This document shows positions 44,135 through 59,400 of a stretch of 64,000 nt of DNA, in pieces. This DNA comes from Diadema setosum (Eukaryota > Echinodermata > Echinoidea > Diadematoida > Diadematidae), in contig NC_092698.1 in assembly GCF_964275005.1 (NCBI RefSeq), positions 22,023,309-22,087,308 of the forward strand. The letters run 5' to 3'. The translations under genes and the position numbers were made by a program. Position 1 is the stretch's first letter, and the number at the start of each line of letters is the position of its first letter. Under the pieces are notes generated by a model, which did no database searches, had not been told where the DNA came from, and saw only the letters and a list, made by a program, of their open reading frames with translations.

Positions 44135-44955
44135 TTAATGGGTTGGCATATATACAATTGGTGCCTAAAAATAAGGCACCAATTTGCTTTAATTTACAAC
44201 CTATTGGTTCCCTTTGGATATTCAATAAATAAACAGTATTCTGTCCTGTACAACTGGAATGTTAATATTAGACCATACATTATAGCAGAGCTTCTCTGAC
44301 ATATGTTAGAGCTCAAACTATGCCTCCAGCCCCGCCATGCAGATGGCTTGGGAACTTGGCCAAAATTTGTTCGGAAAGTCAGGCACAAGACTTTCAAGGT
44401 TGCACCTACCAACACAAACAGATATTATCTGAGGCAGTCAGTTTCAACTATTCATCTAATACGAATGGAAATAAGACATAAAAGGGGCACCATCACTACT
44501 ACCAGTGTCATGGTTGGTAGTATTGATTATGGAATTCCCCACCCCCTGTTTTTGTGCCAATATTGGGCAGGATATCCATGTATGAATACATCAAATATTT
44601 ACTTAATATGCACTCCAGATGTGCTTCAATATCAAAGGTGTTGCGCCGCTCTGTTTCAGCCATATATTATGTTTAAATGCCTGGTAGCTCGCTTTCACTC
44701 TAATAGTTTGAGGACCCCTAATGGAGTTGCAGTATGCACAATGCTGTAAGTGAGTGTTTACAGATGTACACCATCTCCACTGTGATTACTGAACATTTCG
44801 CGAAGATTCACAAAACTTAAAAACTTGACAAATAAAATGTCAATACACCAGACAACTACTACTACAACAACTACAAGAAAACAAAAACAAAAAACAAACA
44901 ACCAGGGTAATGTGTAAAGGTCAAAAAGTATAATGAGCCCCATGATGATACATGC

Positions 44956-45226
44956 CAGTGGTGGATCCAGAAATTCTGTAAAGGGGAGGCACTTTTACAA
45001 AATTACAGGGGGCGCACGCGCACCCCCCCCCCCCCACACACACACATTTTTAAATCTTTTATTTCTTTTGTTTTAACCTGTTGAGGATGGTTTTTTGATT
45101 CTGCTACAACACGCATTTCCCATAGATGCCTGCCCGAGAATATTCAGGACTCGTCCTCAACGGGTTGACTAAAAATAAAGAGGGGAGGCGCGCCCGGTGC
45201 TGCGCCCCCCTCCGGATCTGCCACTG
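44956..45226. mobile_element. CAGTGGCGGATCC-type element, split by a palindromic repeat
   Basis: Left CAGTGGTGGATCCAG, right GGATCTGCCACTG, flanked by CATGC on both sides. A copy of the AACCCGTTGAGGACG repeat (45075-45166) sits inside. It shares CTGTAAAGGGGAGGC, TTTACAAAATTA and a C-run with the intact copy at 52126. Confidence 0.7.
45075..45166. mobile_element. AACCCGTTGAGGACG family, copy 5 (nested)
   Basis: AACCTGTTGAGGATGG at the left, GACTCGTCCTCAACGGGTT at the right, same orientation as the 13187 copy. The host element's counterpart at 52200 lacks this insert. Confidence 0.65.
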
Positions 45227-45586
45227 CATGCTTTACTTGTGTTGACAGGACACAAGAAACCATTGCACATTCATGACGCATTGGGTGATTTCACACAGTG
45301 CCTGTATTCATGGCTGCTCACTTGTATGATGATTCCATTTTCCCGTGTGGTTGACCTTGGCGTTGCACGCTACAGACAGGAAATGTTTCACACCGCCTTC
45401 AATGTTGCTGCTACGATGTAACCATAATACGATCAGGCTACAGATTTTGATGACGCCCCCATCTCGCTGCCCTAAGAGGCAAAGTGTACGTGAAGTTTTC
45501 TTATTCCATTTGGTGGACCTAAGTATTTGCATCCCTCCTTTGGTGCTAGAGAAAAGCCAGCGGCAAACAAGAGAAAGCCAAATTTT

Positions 45587-45700
45587 TCATATAAGGTGCT
45601 CCAAGTAGGTTGTGAAAGAGTCCAGCTCACTGGCGTTTGCCGTGGAGAATCTCGAGTTGATGCGATGAATGTCCAGCGATCCCATGCTGTCTGTGATGGC
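45587..45700 (-). CDS. DYNC2I1: DYNC2I1 terminal coding exon
   Basis: Codes AITDSMGSLDIHRINSRFST to the C-terminus EHLI and TGA. It corresponds to the human ASGSIDIQHLKRRW segment but lacks the final dozen or so residues of the human tail. A possible minus-strand AATAAA lies at 45058-45063, inside the CAGTGGCGGATCC element. Confidence 0.9.
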   Translation of the reverse strand, partial: AITDSMGSLDIHRINSRFSTANASELDSFTTYLEHLI

Positions 45701-46432
45701 CTGTAGATGATGATCACAAAATATAATAACAAAAGAATTTTAATGTTGAGTGTTGCCATAGTAACAGTGTGACCAACTTTAGATTCTTTGCATGATTTGA
45801 AGAGTTGGACTGCAGGGTAATTTGTCGGACATCATATCAGAGGGACGCAAAGGCTCTATATGTCCCATCAGAATGAACGCACTGTACAGCAATCACTGGA
45901 GTAAATACATGCTCCTTGCCCTTTTGTTGTTGTTGTTGTTGTTGTCCGCTATCTCAGCATATTTCAAATGTGCTGTGATAGAGTAATATTTAAGGTTTGT
46001 GAATGCTGAAGTACATGCTAACATCAAAGTGGTGGTGTTGGTATGTGAAGAGTTTCATTCACATTTGCCTCAGGGCGGTATCCTCTCCAACACAATTCAG
46101 ATTTTGGCCAAAACTAGTCACAAGATTGAGCAGTCTGCTTGAACAGCCCCAGCTGCCAAAGGAAACTCACCAGTTCGGGTTTTCTGCCTGCCATACCCCA
46201 GCCAGTGGCTGCGTGATCGTTGGCAACAGCAAGTGTTGTCAGCCTGGCAGATTTTTGATAGAAGACAGACAGACAAACGGACAGACATACAGTGAGAGTA
46301 TACAGATATGGTTAGATGAAGAGGTAGACAGACAGACAGATATACACACAAACAGATATAGACAAATAGATTGATATAGATGGATAGGTAGATGAATGGC
46401 CAGAAACATAGATAGCGAGATAGTAGATAGCG

Positions 46433-46478
<46 letters not shown>

Positions 46479-46479
46479 G

Positions 46480-46522
<43 letters not shown>

Positions 46523-49500
46523 GTAAATAGATGCATATGCATGAGGGCAACAGCGGACGAGAATCAAAGGGAAAGAAAGATAGGGGAAGTGAGCAAATTA
46601 AGATATGTGAACAGCACAAGATCATTTTTTCCTCCCTACAATATCACTGTAACACAAATAAAATAATATTCTTTTGCTATATGGTATCTCAAATACTTTT
46701 CTTTCCTTTGATCAAATAGACTGGCTATTGAAATACATCTCTTTTCCTTGATATCAGAATTGATCCTACTCAGGGTCAACTTATTCCCAGCATAAATTAT
46801 TCTATATTACACTTTGGATTCAATACAGCATGGTAATGCTGTGTCGAGACTACAGGCATTTCAGTCAAGATCATCATTTGCAAATATATCAAAATGGCTT
46901 TGCTTGTGGTTACCTAGGTTTCTGTCTTTATTTCAGAATTAATGTACTGCCAAATTCTACACTGTATTTCTGTCAAAACTATGTTCAACTGAAAAATCAG
47001 GGTACACAAAAGGCGCAACATATGCAACAAAGCATGTAACGCTCTGAGAACAAGACATGTCGGTGAGAACAACTGACAACATTCCTCTATAAACACAAAA
47101 AGAGTGGTTATCACATTATAGTGGATAGGATTCAATTCATAATTGTCCAAGAGTACCACAAGCCTATTAAAGCTAAGACTTGATTCAATTCACTCTTTGC
47201 AACAGCTATGTAAGGACAAGATCACGATTGCAAAGACTGTGAGAGTCTAAGCAAACCACTTCAGTTCTGTTGTGGCACAGTTGCTTCCTACTGTCTAACC
47301 CTGTCACAACTATTTCGTTCAAATCTTATTGCCATCTCATGCAGGGTTCATCACATGTGGGGCCTGTTTCACAAAGAGTTCCGATTGATCTTATGCTGGA
47401 TTTACTGAGCGTAACTCGTTGAATCGAGCGTAAGTTCAATATTGAGCGCAAGTCCTGTTTCATAAAGACACTTACGCTTGATTACAAGAAAAATCAAGTG
47501 TAACTTTCAGCAGATCGTGATTGCAACTTATACTCAATCTTTATGAAACAAGCCTGTGGTTATGATAGTGTTAAGGCAGCGTGTTGGGTAAATTATTTCC
47601 TGTTAAGATACTCTAGGCATCCAAGTATAAACATGTGCAACAGAAAAATCTGTAATTACCTCCACCAATACTTAAAAAATATGAGTAATAACTGTTGTGC
47701 TCCATGCAAAAATAAAAAACATATGGTACGTACTTGCCGCGCGAGAACTGCTCCACCTTGATGGGGCCCCCGTCACTTTCCAACAGCTCCCAGACGTAGA
47801 CCTTGGACGTGACATCCACCACGTAGAAGACAGAGGGCCTAGACCTGGACCACGAGATGGCAATGATCTCCATGCCTTGGGTGGCATTGGGCCAGCTCTG
47901 AAGGGGAGAGCCTAGTCCCACATATAGGAAAACAAAAATCAACCAAAAAAATGCATATTAGATAAGGACATACAGCCTTGAAGAATTTGCATGTATGTGT
48001 TTTAATTTCTCTGTTTCTTTCAATATGTTGTTCAAAGACTATTTCAATTTCAAACACAGACACACAGACACACACACACACACACACACAAAAGATGTGT
48101 GATTAAACATTCATTCTTGAATATCCTTCACAAGCAAATAGCTTTCTAAGAAAACAGTCATCAGAGAACATCTTTTTGTGCCATTACAAATTACATAGAC
48201 ATAACACATACATTCTTTGATACTGTATACACCATATACTTGCAGGTGAAGCAAGCCTTATTCATTTGCAAATGCAGACTTCCAAACAATTTTGCAAGCG
48301 GTTAAACTCCCTATCATTATATAAAGTATATTAATGAATGGAGACATTTATGAGTGCACATCACATTCATGCTGGGATCAGAGTATAACATTTCTGTGTG
48401 TTTCTAAATTTGCGATTAGCACCCGACTTGCAAAATTCACAAAAATAAAAATCCTGTGAAATATATGGCGCATACATACGGTTTATGATTACATTAAAAA
48501 AAACAAAAATACACACACACACACATGAGCACATGGTTTGACATTCATGGAGGCAACTGTAACCCATTCCCCCTAAAAAAGATGAGCCAAATAATAACAA
48601 TTCTGTTTTCACAATAATTTGATGTAAAGAATATAGACTTGCAAAGCGGTGACACCATCTCCATTATGCATTATGATAACAGATATTATTTTTTGAGAAA
48701 ACTTGTGAAATGTTTAGTTTTTTTTTCCCTTTGGCTCATCAATCAGAGTCCACATAAAGATGGGATTCATTTATCACTTCATGCACTGAGACAATAATCA
48801 TAAAAGGCCATTGCACCAAAGTACATTATCTAAATTCCCACATTAAACCAGTCAATCTGTGCCAAGTATTGTTTGTGCTGATCCACTAATACCGGTAAGC
48901 TTTGGCACCAGATCACTGATGCGTGCACGCTGATCACTTCGTCAAAGAGTCTACAAGATTCTCGTTTGTTTGTTTGTTTCTTTTTCTGAGAGATGTGTAG
49001 AAATGACATCAACAACAAAATACAACACACAACAAAATGACGAAACTGATCCAGCAATCGAGGGGGACTTTCACCTTTGGACGTGCTGAAGAGTTGCACA
49101 GTTCCGTCGCTGCAAGCGATCTAATGATAAGGAGGAGAATAACGAGGGGTCATTAAACGCTAGAAACACAAAGAGCAAGACTCTACCATCCTGTCCTAAT
49201 ACGCTGATGATTTTACCGCAAAGTTTATTTTGTATTTTATTGCTAAAATTTAGTGTGATCATATTGTGTTTGCATTGCTTTCCTGTTATAATTACAGTGC
49301 TTGTACAATTGTTCATTCATGCTCTATTTTATTAAACAATAACAGAATAATGGCTGCAGTATGGGACACGGTATAGAGTTAAACATGATTATCAGAAAGC
49401 TTCATATATTCTAATCAGTTGAGCAATTATAACAACGACAGTGCATCAAGTGAAAAAAAAAGAAAAAAAAAAAGATGAAGGAACAGTGTCATGAGAAACT

Positions 49501-52500
49501 ACTTCCAAATAAGTCTTACCAGAAAGCATGGTAGGTTGAAGGGTGAAAAGTCTATACACTTGACCCCAGTGGGAACACCTGTAGGGATAAAATTTTATGA
49601 AAAGACCATGCATTGCATCACACTTTTCAAACTGCAATAAATTCCTGCACGGATGACACCTTTGTCATATAAGATAGTGTAGAACACACGGACAACAGGG
49701 AATAAGCATTATACATGTTATGGGTAGGTGTCTCTTTGAACATTAACCTTTGTGTTCATAGGGCTAAATCAAACAGAAACTATCAAAAACAGGAGCATGA
49801 AAAACTTAAATGAATGCAAACAAATAGCTAACCTCAGCATTGCTGAATTAGCTACATGTATGATGCCCTATCGACACTACAAACACCAGTGGCATCTGAC
49901 AGATGTTCGCTCACTGAACTGCTTTGTATGGCATAGGAGTGTGTGCTCATACCAAACCTAAATCAAATCATATAAAGAAAGAAAGACAAACACAACAAAC
50001 CATCAAAAGACAACTGTCATTCTATATGCTCTGCTTTATTTTGCTTTCCTTTTATATACTTTGTTTTGTTCCATTATTCTTCTTTTTTTTTTTTTGGGGG
50101 GGGGGGGGGTAGCACTCACCTTCATCCACCCAAAAGTATTTTGGGGACACCCTCTCCGTGTTTCTGGCTCCATGGATTACACAACCCTGTGAGAAAGAAT
50201 TACAGGAAGAAACTTGCTCTGAGGTGCACTCTATGTGAAATGACTTGTAAATGTGATGTAATTCTGACCAAACACCATGCCTGACAAGGTATGGTGTATA
50301 GCAATGTTTCTACACAGTTTCAATGACTTAATAGATAGATAAAGATGAGACAAAATTCTTTCTTTGGAGGAGAAACATGAGATGCAATATATAAAGAGCA
50401 AATAACTGCTTTGTGTCCCACACATAGAATAATTTTCAGTATTCTGGTGCGCACATATTGGTGATTTGTATCAGACATGGACCATGAAATCGGGGAGATA
50501 TTTCAAGATATCTCAACATCCTGTGACTTCAACAATTACATGACAATACCTCTCTCAAAAACCCAGGTAAAATATTGGTCTAACTCATTTTCTTATTTCC
50601 GCTTCTAAATGGGGTAATATCCAAAAGTGGTTTGTCTGATATAAAATTCAGGTTAGTGTATGACAGCACATTGCTTTTTTTTTTTCTTCATTGGATTGAT
50701 TAAGGCAAAGGAAATGCAGGAAGGAAATCATTCATTCACGGTCTGCAAATCAAAGTAATAAAAATACTGCCCATGAACACATTACCTCAACTGTCCAAAA
50801 CATGTCCCTGATATCTTGTATTCAAATATTGCGGTGACACAAGGAATAACATCAAACCATCGAGTGCTGTTCCTAAACTATGTCATGCTGCAGAATTGGT
50901 TCCCTGTCCCAGCTATCATTTTGGAAATGCCAGGGGTCATTTCCTGGGGGTATTTCTTCAAGCATTTTGTCAGATGTTTTTTTTTTTTCTGACAAATTTG
51001 CTCTCAGCCATTCAAATGCAAGGATTTCAGAAGCTTACAACAGTTTGTCAAAAAAAAAAAATTATATATATATATATATATAATATCTTGACAAAATGCT
51101 TCATGAAATGCCCCCCCTGGCTGAGCATAGTATATTACATTTGACAAATTGCAGATGAACACTGTATACATCAAATTCCACGCACATGTCTGCCTTTCAA
51201 AACGTCTGGGGAAAAAAAGGCCATAGACTGGAGGTAAAGTACTCACAGCATCCGTGGCAACATAGAAGTGGTTGGGATTGGACGGCTCCAGCTGCATGTC
51301 AGTAATCTTCAAACGATACACTGGCCCCAGCTCCCTGTAGAGTTAGAAAAAAAAAATGAGACAAAAAACTCCAAACAAAATAGATCAAACAAACAAAAAA
51401 CAACACACAGAAAACTAAATAACTTTGAGTCATAGCCACGTAATGGAAGCACAGATAACACACTATAAAGTACACCAGGAGCTGTCGAGTGTTTGTGTAT
51501 TTTATTGTCATCAGTCAGATAACATGCTAATGTATACACTAAGAGACGTAAGTGTGAAAAGTGTTTACTCAGCATCAGTGGCAAAAAGGCTGATTTGGTT
51601 GGTTGAGGCTTTTGTTACGATGATACCAAAGTTTATGACGAGAAATATAACACTCATGAGATGAAAGCTCTCTGTGACAGTACGTATGAGCCTGAAGATA
51701 CCAGCTGCCAATGCCTTCAGTTTCAAAAAGACAAAATGATGAGGAATGTTGCATGTGTGAAACACTGCATACACTCTGCATTTAACTCTACAGGCAATCA
51801 AAGTATTGGAGATGCAACATGTTTAGACATTCTTCTTTATCTTTATTAAAAATGAGTAGGTCTGCTGAAAGAAGATGTAATACACAATGTAATACACATT
51901 CAAAGCAGCAAGCGGGAGCTCAACACACAAATATGTGATCTGCTTGACTAAAATTTAAACAATTTTTCAGAGGGGGGGGGGGTTGTTGATAGAATAAACA
52001 ATGCACATAAAAATCAACAATAAATGAGCAATATACCTTGATTAGTCCTATGACTTGACATGAGTGTGCAGAAAATCTGCAGCAAATCTTAATGGCGCAA
52101 ATAGCATACAGTGTACAGGGGCGGATCCATGAATTCCGTAAAGGGGAGGCGCCTTTACAAAATTAAAGGGGGGGGGGCGCACGCCTCCCCCCCCCCCCAA
52201 TTTTTAATTTTTTTGTTTTTGTTTTAATAAAAGAAATCCGCCACTGGTGTACATGGCTCCCTAACAAGGATTTTATTCTCACCTGGACGGCACTGGAAGT
52301 TGAATAGATGAACTCTTGATCAGCTTGATCTTTCCACCTGGTACGAGACCTACATCAAGCACAGAAAATGTTGATGGCAGAAATATCCAACAAATATATG
52401 CTGAATCACTGGGCGTTACACCACAGGAGAGCAAGACAATATTCATTTTACTCCATAGTTTTCACAAGAAGAACTCTTTGTTCACAAGAATCAAATCACG

Positions 52501-55500
52501 AGTCTCGTAGCATACAGTCACATGTTGCATTCATATATAAATGAGAAGTATGTGGGTTTGAGCTGTATCTACGGGACAATGACTGCTTTCTAGATGGTAG
52601 ATTGCAATAGCAATTTCTCACAGCAATATACAAATTTGATTCCTTCTAAGCACTCTCATTAATACCATTCTGAAATGCTTTACAATTATTCATTGCATGT
52701 ATAAGTGATTCGTATACATAAATTCTTCTCTTATAAAAATCAATGCATCCGTTGTAAAGACACACACATACAGAGCAATGCATATACACAAATATTCTGC
52801 TAAAATCAAATAAAATCAATAAAAACAATGCTAAAGAATGGAACCTGGCTCTGTACAGTATCTTGCTTAAAATTGCAATATATGACAACTCAAATAACTG
52901 ACTATGAAACAAGTTGCCAAGGCACGCTTGTAATTTCTTACAGCTAGAAGAAGAACATACATACTGCGATACTGCATAATTCTTCTTTTGTGTCAAGTGC
53001 TTTGTTGGTCCCTTAAACTTGTAAGGAGAACATGTTAAAAGAGACTCTCACCTAGATCATACTCTGAACCGGCTTCGTCAGGTTTGTCTATTTCTAGCAC
53101 AACCTGTGGATGAAAACAAGAGAAGGACAGAAAATGAGGCCAAAAGTAAATGTTTCTTGAAACAAGGCTACAAATATTCACATTGATTAAATCGGGGTGG
53201 TTCTAAAAAAAAACACCAATAAATCTTTTGTATGCTTTGACTGCGAATTTGCAAAGAAAACCCCATAGCATTGTACACACTGTACAAAGTCCCTAGCACA
53301 GAAAAGGTTAAAGACATACATGTACTTGAGTGTTACGTGCCTCTCAATAGGCGGATGTAATTCATATATTGCGGAGATTTTATATTCTCCTGACATAATA
53401 GAGATCATCTTCATTTTTAGTGAACTACTGCAGAATATGGGAGATTTGGCAGCTCCACTTAAATCATAACGACAAGCAGATCACAGATACTGCACACATT
53501 CTATTCATTTGATTATTTTGGCACTTGTTAAAAAAAAAGAAATATTCCAAAGTTGAATCTCTGCACATTAGAAATACATACAAGGGAATGACTAGTATAT
53601 TTCATAATACATGTAGCTGTGCCTATATTATGTCATTCAATTGTGTAGCATGTCATTTACTACTGACACACAAAAAAAATTATCCATCCAAATTGTACAT
53701 TTTCCACCACTTTTAGTTATGATGATGCAAGAATGTATGAGACAAATCAAACCCATGACGCTCAGTCTAAAACTCAAGAGCTTTATCCACTATGTCCAGG
53801 TGCTCGCGTGTAGCACAAATTTGAATCAAATCATGACCATTTTTGTTTCTAGAAATGTATTTTCTTTAGCACATACTTCCTTAAACAAGTTATGCACAGT
53901 GGCTGAGATGAGAAGAGTCTAATGACAAAATACACTTTGCTGAAGAAACCACCATCTCCACTGATGAGGAGGAAAACTCACCCAGAAACTGATGGTTCCC
54001 TTTTCATCAACTGTGACGAGCTGAAAGGAGAGACCTACAGAATCATCTGGAGAAAATAAAGAGAGGATCACAGACTTTAATAAATTGAAAGAGGTTACCA
54101 AGGAGTACTCATTCTGCCTATTAGTAACTAGTTTAGGTTGATATAGATAAAAATGTAATAATTGTCAAATGCAAATGAGGGTAAATTCCCACTGTAATGC
54201 ATAGTCTACACACATTTTTCTAAAGTACTGACACAATTCAGAAAATGTTTAATCTTTCTTCTTCTTTTTTTTTTTTCATAGAGAAATCATATAGTGCTAC
54301 TTGGCAAACCCCTACTTGTGATTTACTCTTTTAGAGGAAAACACAAAGAAAAAAACAACAACATCAATCAAGATATGTAAGATTAAACAGGAAAGATTTA
54401 AGCACGAAAACTCCGTTGACAAGGATATTTTGTTATCACCTTCTGGATTTGTTTCGAGAAGACCTGTAAAACAGATATCTATGTTGTTGGTAATTTTGTC
54501 ATGTGATATCTACAGTGAGTGTGATGTGTTCACAATCGTGCATGTCCACAGGAATGACATCAAAAAAGAAAATATGAATATTTCAGTATTAGCCATTCAC
54601 ACACCATATTGCAGATATTTCCTCTCAACACACTGTATCATCATAAAACTATTTTGGGGCTACAAAATGACAGTTTATCAAGTTATGTTTATTACACAGC
54701 AATTCTTGACTATAAAATCATTTGTGCAAGAGAAATTAACAGTTTTCCACTTTCAGTACAACAAAAATATCCTGTTAGCTGAAAACAACAGAGGATGATC
54801 TTCCTCTACGGAATTATCAATTTCTCATATATTCATGAATAAAAGAAGAAGAGAATAATAAACAAGGGCGTTTACCGCTACTGCTTGGCTTGCTGGTTGC
54901 ATTGTTGGCATCCTCCGCGCTGACGATGGGCTGCATGGCCACCACTGGACTGTGGTGGCTCTCTTCCAGCGAGCCGGACTCTGTGCTGTACGTCGGCACC
55001 CGCACGATCATGTGACCCCAGCCAAATTCGCACTTCTGGTGCATGTTGGAAGGCTCCCTCAGGTCCCACACACAGATAGACCCATCCAACTGACGTAGCA
55101 AAATAGCAATCATCGAACTTGTGAGCACTTGTTTCTTACATGACAATATGCATACAATTGTACAAATACGCAAACGCACTCACATACATAGTTAAAGCTG
55201 CCCTAGCGGCCACCTGCCATATACGGCCACTGAAAAATCTCCTCAAGAGAAGCAGCATGTCAAAGACCCTGTGTAAAGTGACCACCTCTCCAACGCTACC
55301 AGCAGCCACAAATTTTGTACATGTATCTTGCGGTAGATTCTAACTTGTGTATAGTGGTCACAGACCCATACAGATCCACAGCCGGGTTGAAATTTAAGCA
55401 TGTGGTTTCTGCTTTCCAGCAGTGCCAGTTACATATGGCTAAAAGTGCACTGATCATTCAAGCAGAGAAAAGCACTCATGAAAAGCTCGCTTGCTGTATT

Positions 55501-56428
55501 TACCGGTATGCTGTGGGGTGCGATATTGCGATCACTATAAATGGCACTATTCAATGTACATGTATGAAACATGAACAGAGAACCTGCCTATAGTGGCCAC
55601 TTGTCACCCTGTTTGTCTCCCTTGGGTGGCTGCCATAGGCATGTTTGACTGTACATACGTGCACAGGTTTTATCAATAGACAGTAAGATCTTGGCAGATA
55701 CTACTGTACGAGCTGAAATTTTCGCGGTGGTTTAATTTTCGCGAATTTTGCGAATCGCCTTTGAACCGTGAAAATAACAACACGCGAAAATAACAATGTG
55801 CGAAAACAAAATCGCGTGAGACCCTTGCAACCGCGAAAATGTCCTCCAAGTAGCAATTCGCGAAAATATCTGTACGCGAAAATTTCAGCTCGTACAGTAT
55901 ATCATGAGATACTATATTTGCCATATATTTCAAAAGCATGATATTTTGTGTGAGAGACAATTCTGTAAATGGATGAAATCATGAATGATAACCACAGTGA
56001 TTAAATGACAAGTGGTATTATCCCTTTTCAAAAACAAACATAACGATTTCAAACCTTTGCATTTCATATTGCATCGCATTTCTCTTTATTACTGGAAGCA
56101 ATATCTTTTGTGAGTTGCTAATTTTGTAAACATCAGTGAACTCACAAAATTTGCAAAACTGGAAACACCACAAACTACACGTCGTATATAGCATGTGATT
56201 TCCTGCTCAGAATACTTGAACCATTTGCTTCAAAGAAAATATACCCGTAAATATTAGGGAGAAAGAAAAAAAAAGTTACAATTTCATGACAATGAGCCAA
56301 TTCTTGTCTACTGTCAAGAGGATTAATGACTTCTCATAATTAAAACAAATGTTTAAATTTTTCAGGCAGATGGAAGTATTAAAGTGGCTGTGATTTGCAT
56401 ATTGTGATAACAGTGACAACATTAAATA

Positions 56429-56465
<37 letters not shown>

Positions 56466-59400
56466 AAGAAATGGCTACAATAATTCTAGGCCAGCCAAGC
56501 CTATAACAAACAAGCACTTTAAGCTAATGGCAAACAAAAAACACCCATACATAAAGCAAGGAGAATTTTTAAGGAACCCACGCAAAGCAAGGATAATTTT
56601 TGAGAAACCTACCGTTCCACAGAATGCCATGGTTGCCTTGGAGGGGCTGAACGTGCAGGTCATCGGTACAGACTTCAACACCAATATCCTGGAAAGGATT
56701 GCAAGATGATGGAATGTCAAAAAGAACAAGAAAAGAAAAGGAGTGTGCATTAAATTTCACATTATTAAATTCTCTTAATGATGACAGTCACAGTATGTTG
56801 GCAAAAGTTATTACAACATGACTATTTCTGCTTCTATTTGTAAATTCAGACCAAGCACACCAATTTGGGGCCGTTTTTTGGTTTAAAAAGATAATGAATA
56901 ATAACAAAATCAAGGAAATTGCTTAACACATGCCCAATGTGCATTAAGCACTATTATGGATTATGAACAACACCTGACAAACCAGCATTTATCGAAAAAA
57001 AAAAATGCATGGAAATTAATATTGTACATGTAAAAATATAATTTATTCAGACTAGGTGTAATATGAATGAGTACTTGTAATATAACTATAACATCACTGT
57101 CACAGTTTTAGTCTGACTTATAGGGTAGTTTGGTCTTTTTGGATGGATGTGGGAAGGCATGGCTTCCAAAATATTTTGCTGACAAGACCCTAAATCTGAC
57201 CGCAAATAAGGGCACATGTCACCATCATGTTGTCACACTTGCCAACATCTGCAAATCCATCTCCATCACCACATTTTTTCAATCCCAAGGATGGCATTAT
57301 AGGAGATTCATTGCAGAAGTAATTCTCATCTTTCTGAACAGTAGCAAAATTGGCCATATATATAAGACCTGTGCCCTTTTCTGTCATGTGGCATATGTAA
57401 CCAACAACTGCATTACAACAGGACAAATGGAGCAAATTTGCAACTGATTGACAAATTGCCCTACATCGACGTAAATAAGCACTGAATTGATCAGTGTTTT
57501 AGTAGTAGCCATGATAAAAAAATCATGGGCGTACATACTCGAGTGCTTATTTACGTCGATGTAGGGCAATTTGTCAATCAGTTGCAATGAAAACATCTCG
57601 ACGCAAGAATTTCATGAATTTGGAGCAAATTTATTGGAGCATCTTTGCAGAAGAAATTCTCATCTTTCTAAATGGTATTGAAACTGGCCCTATCAAAATT
57701 GTGTCTTTAATTGTTGTTACCTTTTCTTCTTCTTTTTTTTCCTTAGTGGCATTATATGAAATGTATTACCCGAAATACCAAAAACAAAATGCACCTTTGT
57801 TGGAGCACCCAAAGTGACCTTTCCATAATCCTCTGAACGGGGTCTTTCTGAAATGGTGCTCAGACACTGCACTGTGTTCATTTCTATCTCACCATCTCCT
57901 CGTGATCAACTACATTTGTGTGTTATAATCTTTGCTCTTCCCTTTCAACTACGAGTCAATGGTGATGAGTCTGTAATCAGAGACTTACTTCTGAGGTCTG
58001 GACGGTTCGTTGATGTTCCAAACACACATGAGCCCTCTGTTGGTCAATCCAGCCTTTTCCACGACTTTCTAAATTTTTTCAAAACATGAGGAAAATTACA
58101 CGACAGTATGAATGACATGAGGAAAAACACTTTGGAACCCCTTTCTTTTTTATTGGTTGAGAGCACTTGGGTTCCATTTCAAATTTTGGCATCTCGTAGC
58201 TTCCCATTATTTCTCCAAATCGGCTCCACTGTTTGCATGGAAAACAGCTCTTACATTTCCGAGTAAAATGCATGCAATTTTGGGTATTTGGCATTCTCAA
58301 CAGTAAACATTTTTTGGTTTTTTAATACTGGATGTGTATCACAACGGTCATAAATGGCTACCATACACTTGAACATGCACACAAAATTATGTCAGTAATC
58401 ATTGCCACATGCTGAACATGCATGGGTTTGGTAAACCTGCACACTCCAAACCAACGCAAACATGCTTGCTCCGATCGCTGTCTGCAGAAGACCGTCATGC
58501 ACAAACAAAAACTGTCTGCCAAAAGCATACTATCACGTCATTCAGATCCAAGCATGTTAATATGTCATGGTCATGCAGGCAACTGAACTGAAAATTGAAT
58601 TGAACAGACCAATGCAGTAAATCATCTCTGTCTATAAAATGCAACACATACTCTGGTTTATAAAAACGGAAATCAAACTGAATGATGATTGGTATAATCA
58701 ACAAACACACTGAAAATTGCACTTAAATTGAAGGGTTTGTGGGCCTCATGTGGCCATCCTTTTTTCAATTCACAGATGTAACAAGGTGATCATGCATGTG
58801 GAATTGAACAGAAAAACGAAGAGAACAGAACTTAAAATCCACAAGGTTACAACATGAATGTATGGGAAATGACTAATGCTTTGTATAATTTGTGAAGACA
58901 CAATGAAAAGTACAAATGCATCTACAACTAGGCAATACATTTGATTTTGTCACTGTCTGGGAGTGCAATAAAAGTAAAAAATCTGTTTCATAATTTTTCA
59001 CTCATGTGAGGATCTAAAACCTCCCACTGTCTGGGAGTACAGTAAAACTCGGCAAGCTATTATGTAATTTCTCACTTATGTGAGAATCTAAAAGCAAATA
59101 CAAGTACAAGAAGGCATAGTGTAATTATTATTATTGTGTGTGCGTGTGTACATGTATGTGTGTATGTGAGTGGGTGTTTGAGAGCTTGAATGCAAAATAA
59201 AGATTAGTCGAATGTCTGTTTAATGGATGATTTATCTATTTTTTTTTTTTTTTTGTGGGGGCAGGGATTCAATAAATATGGAATCCAATGTTTACACACG
59301 TGTACATTGAACAGTACTTCCCTCAAAGACAACATATTCAGAAAAGCGTACAACTTCTCAATATGGAAAGAACAAATCGCAATCACACTCATTACAGCAA

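Noticed and set aside
46118..46625. Long minus-strand frames rich in Tyr, Leu, Ser, Ile
   Set aside because: They are translations of the (GATA)n microsatellite within a DYNC2I1 intron.
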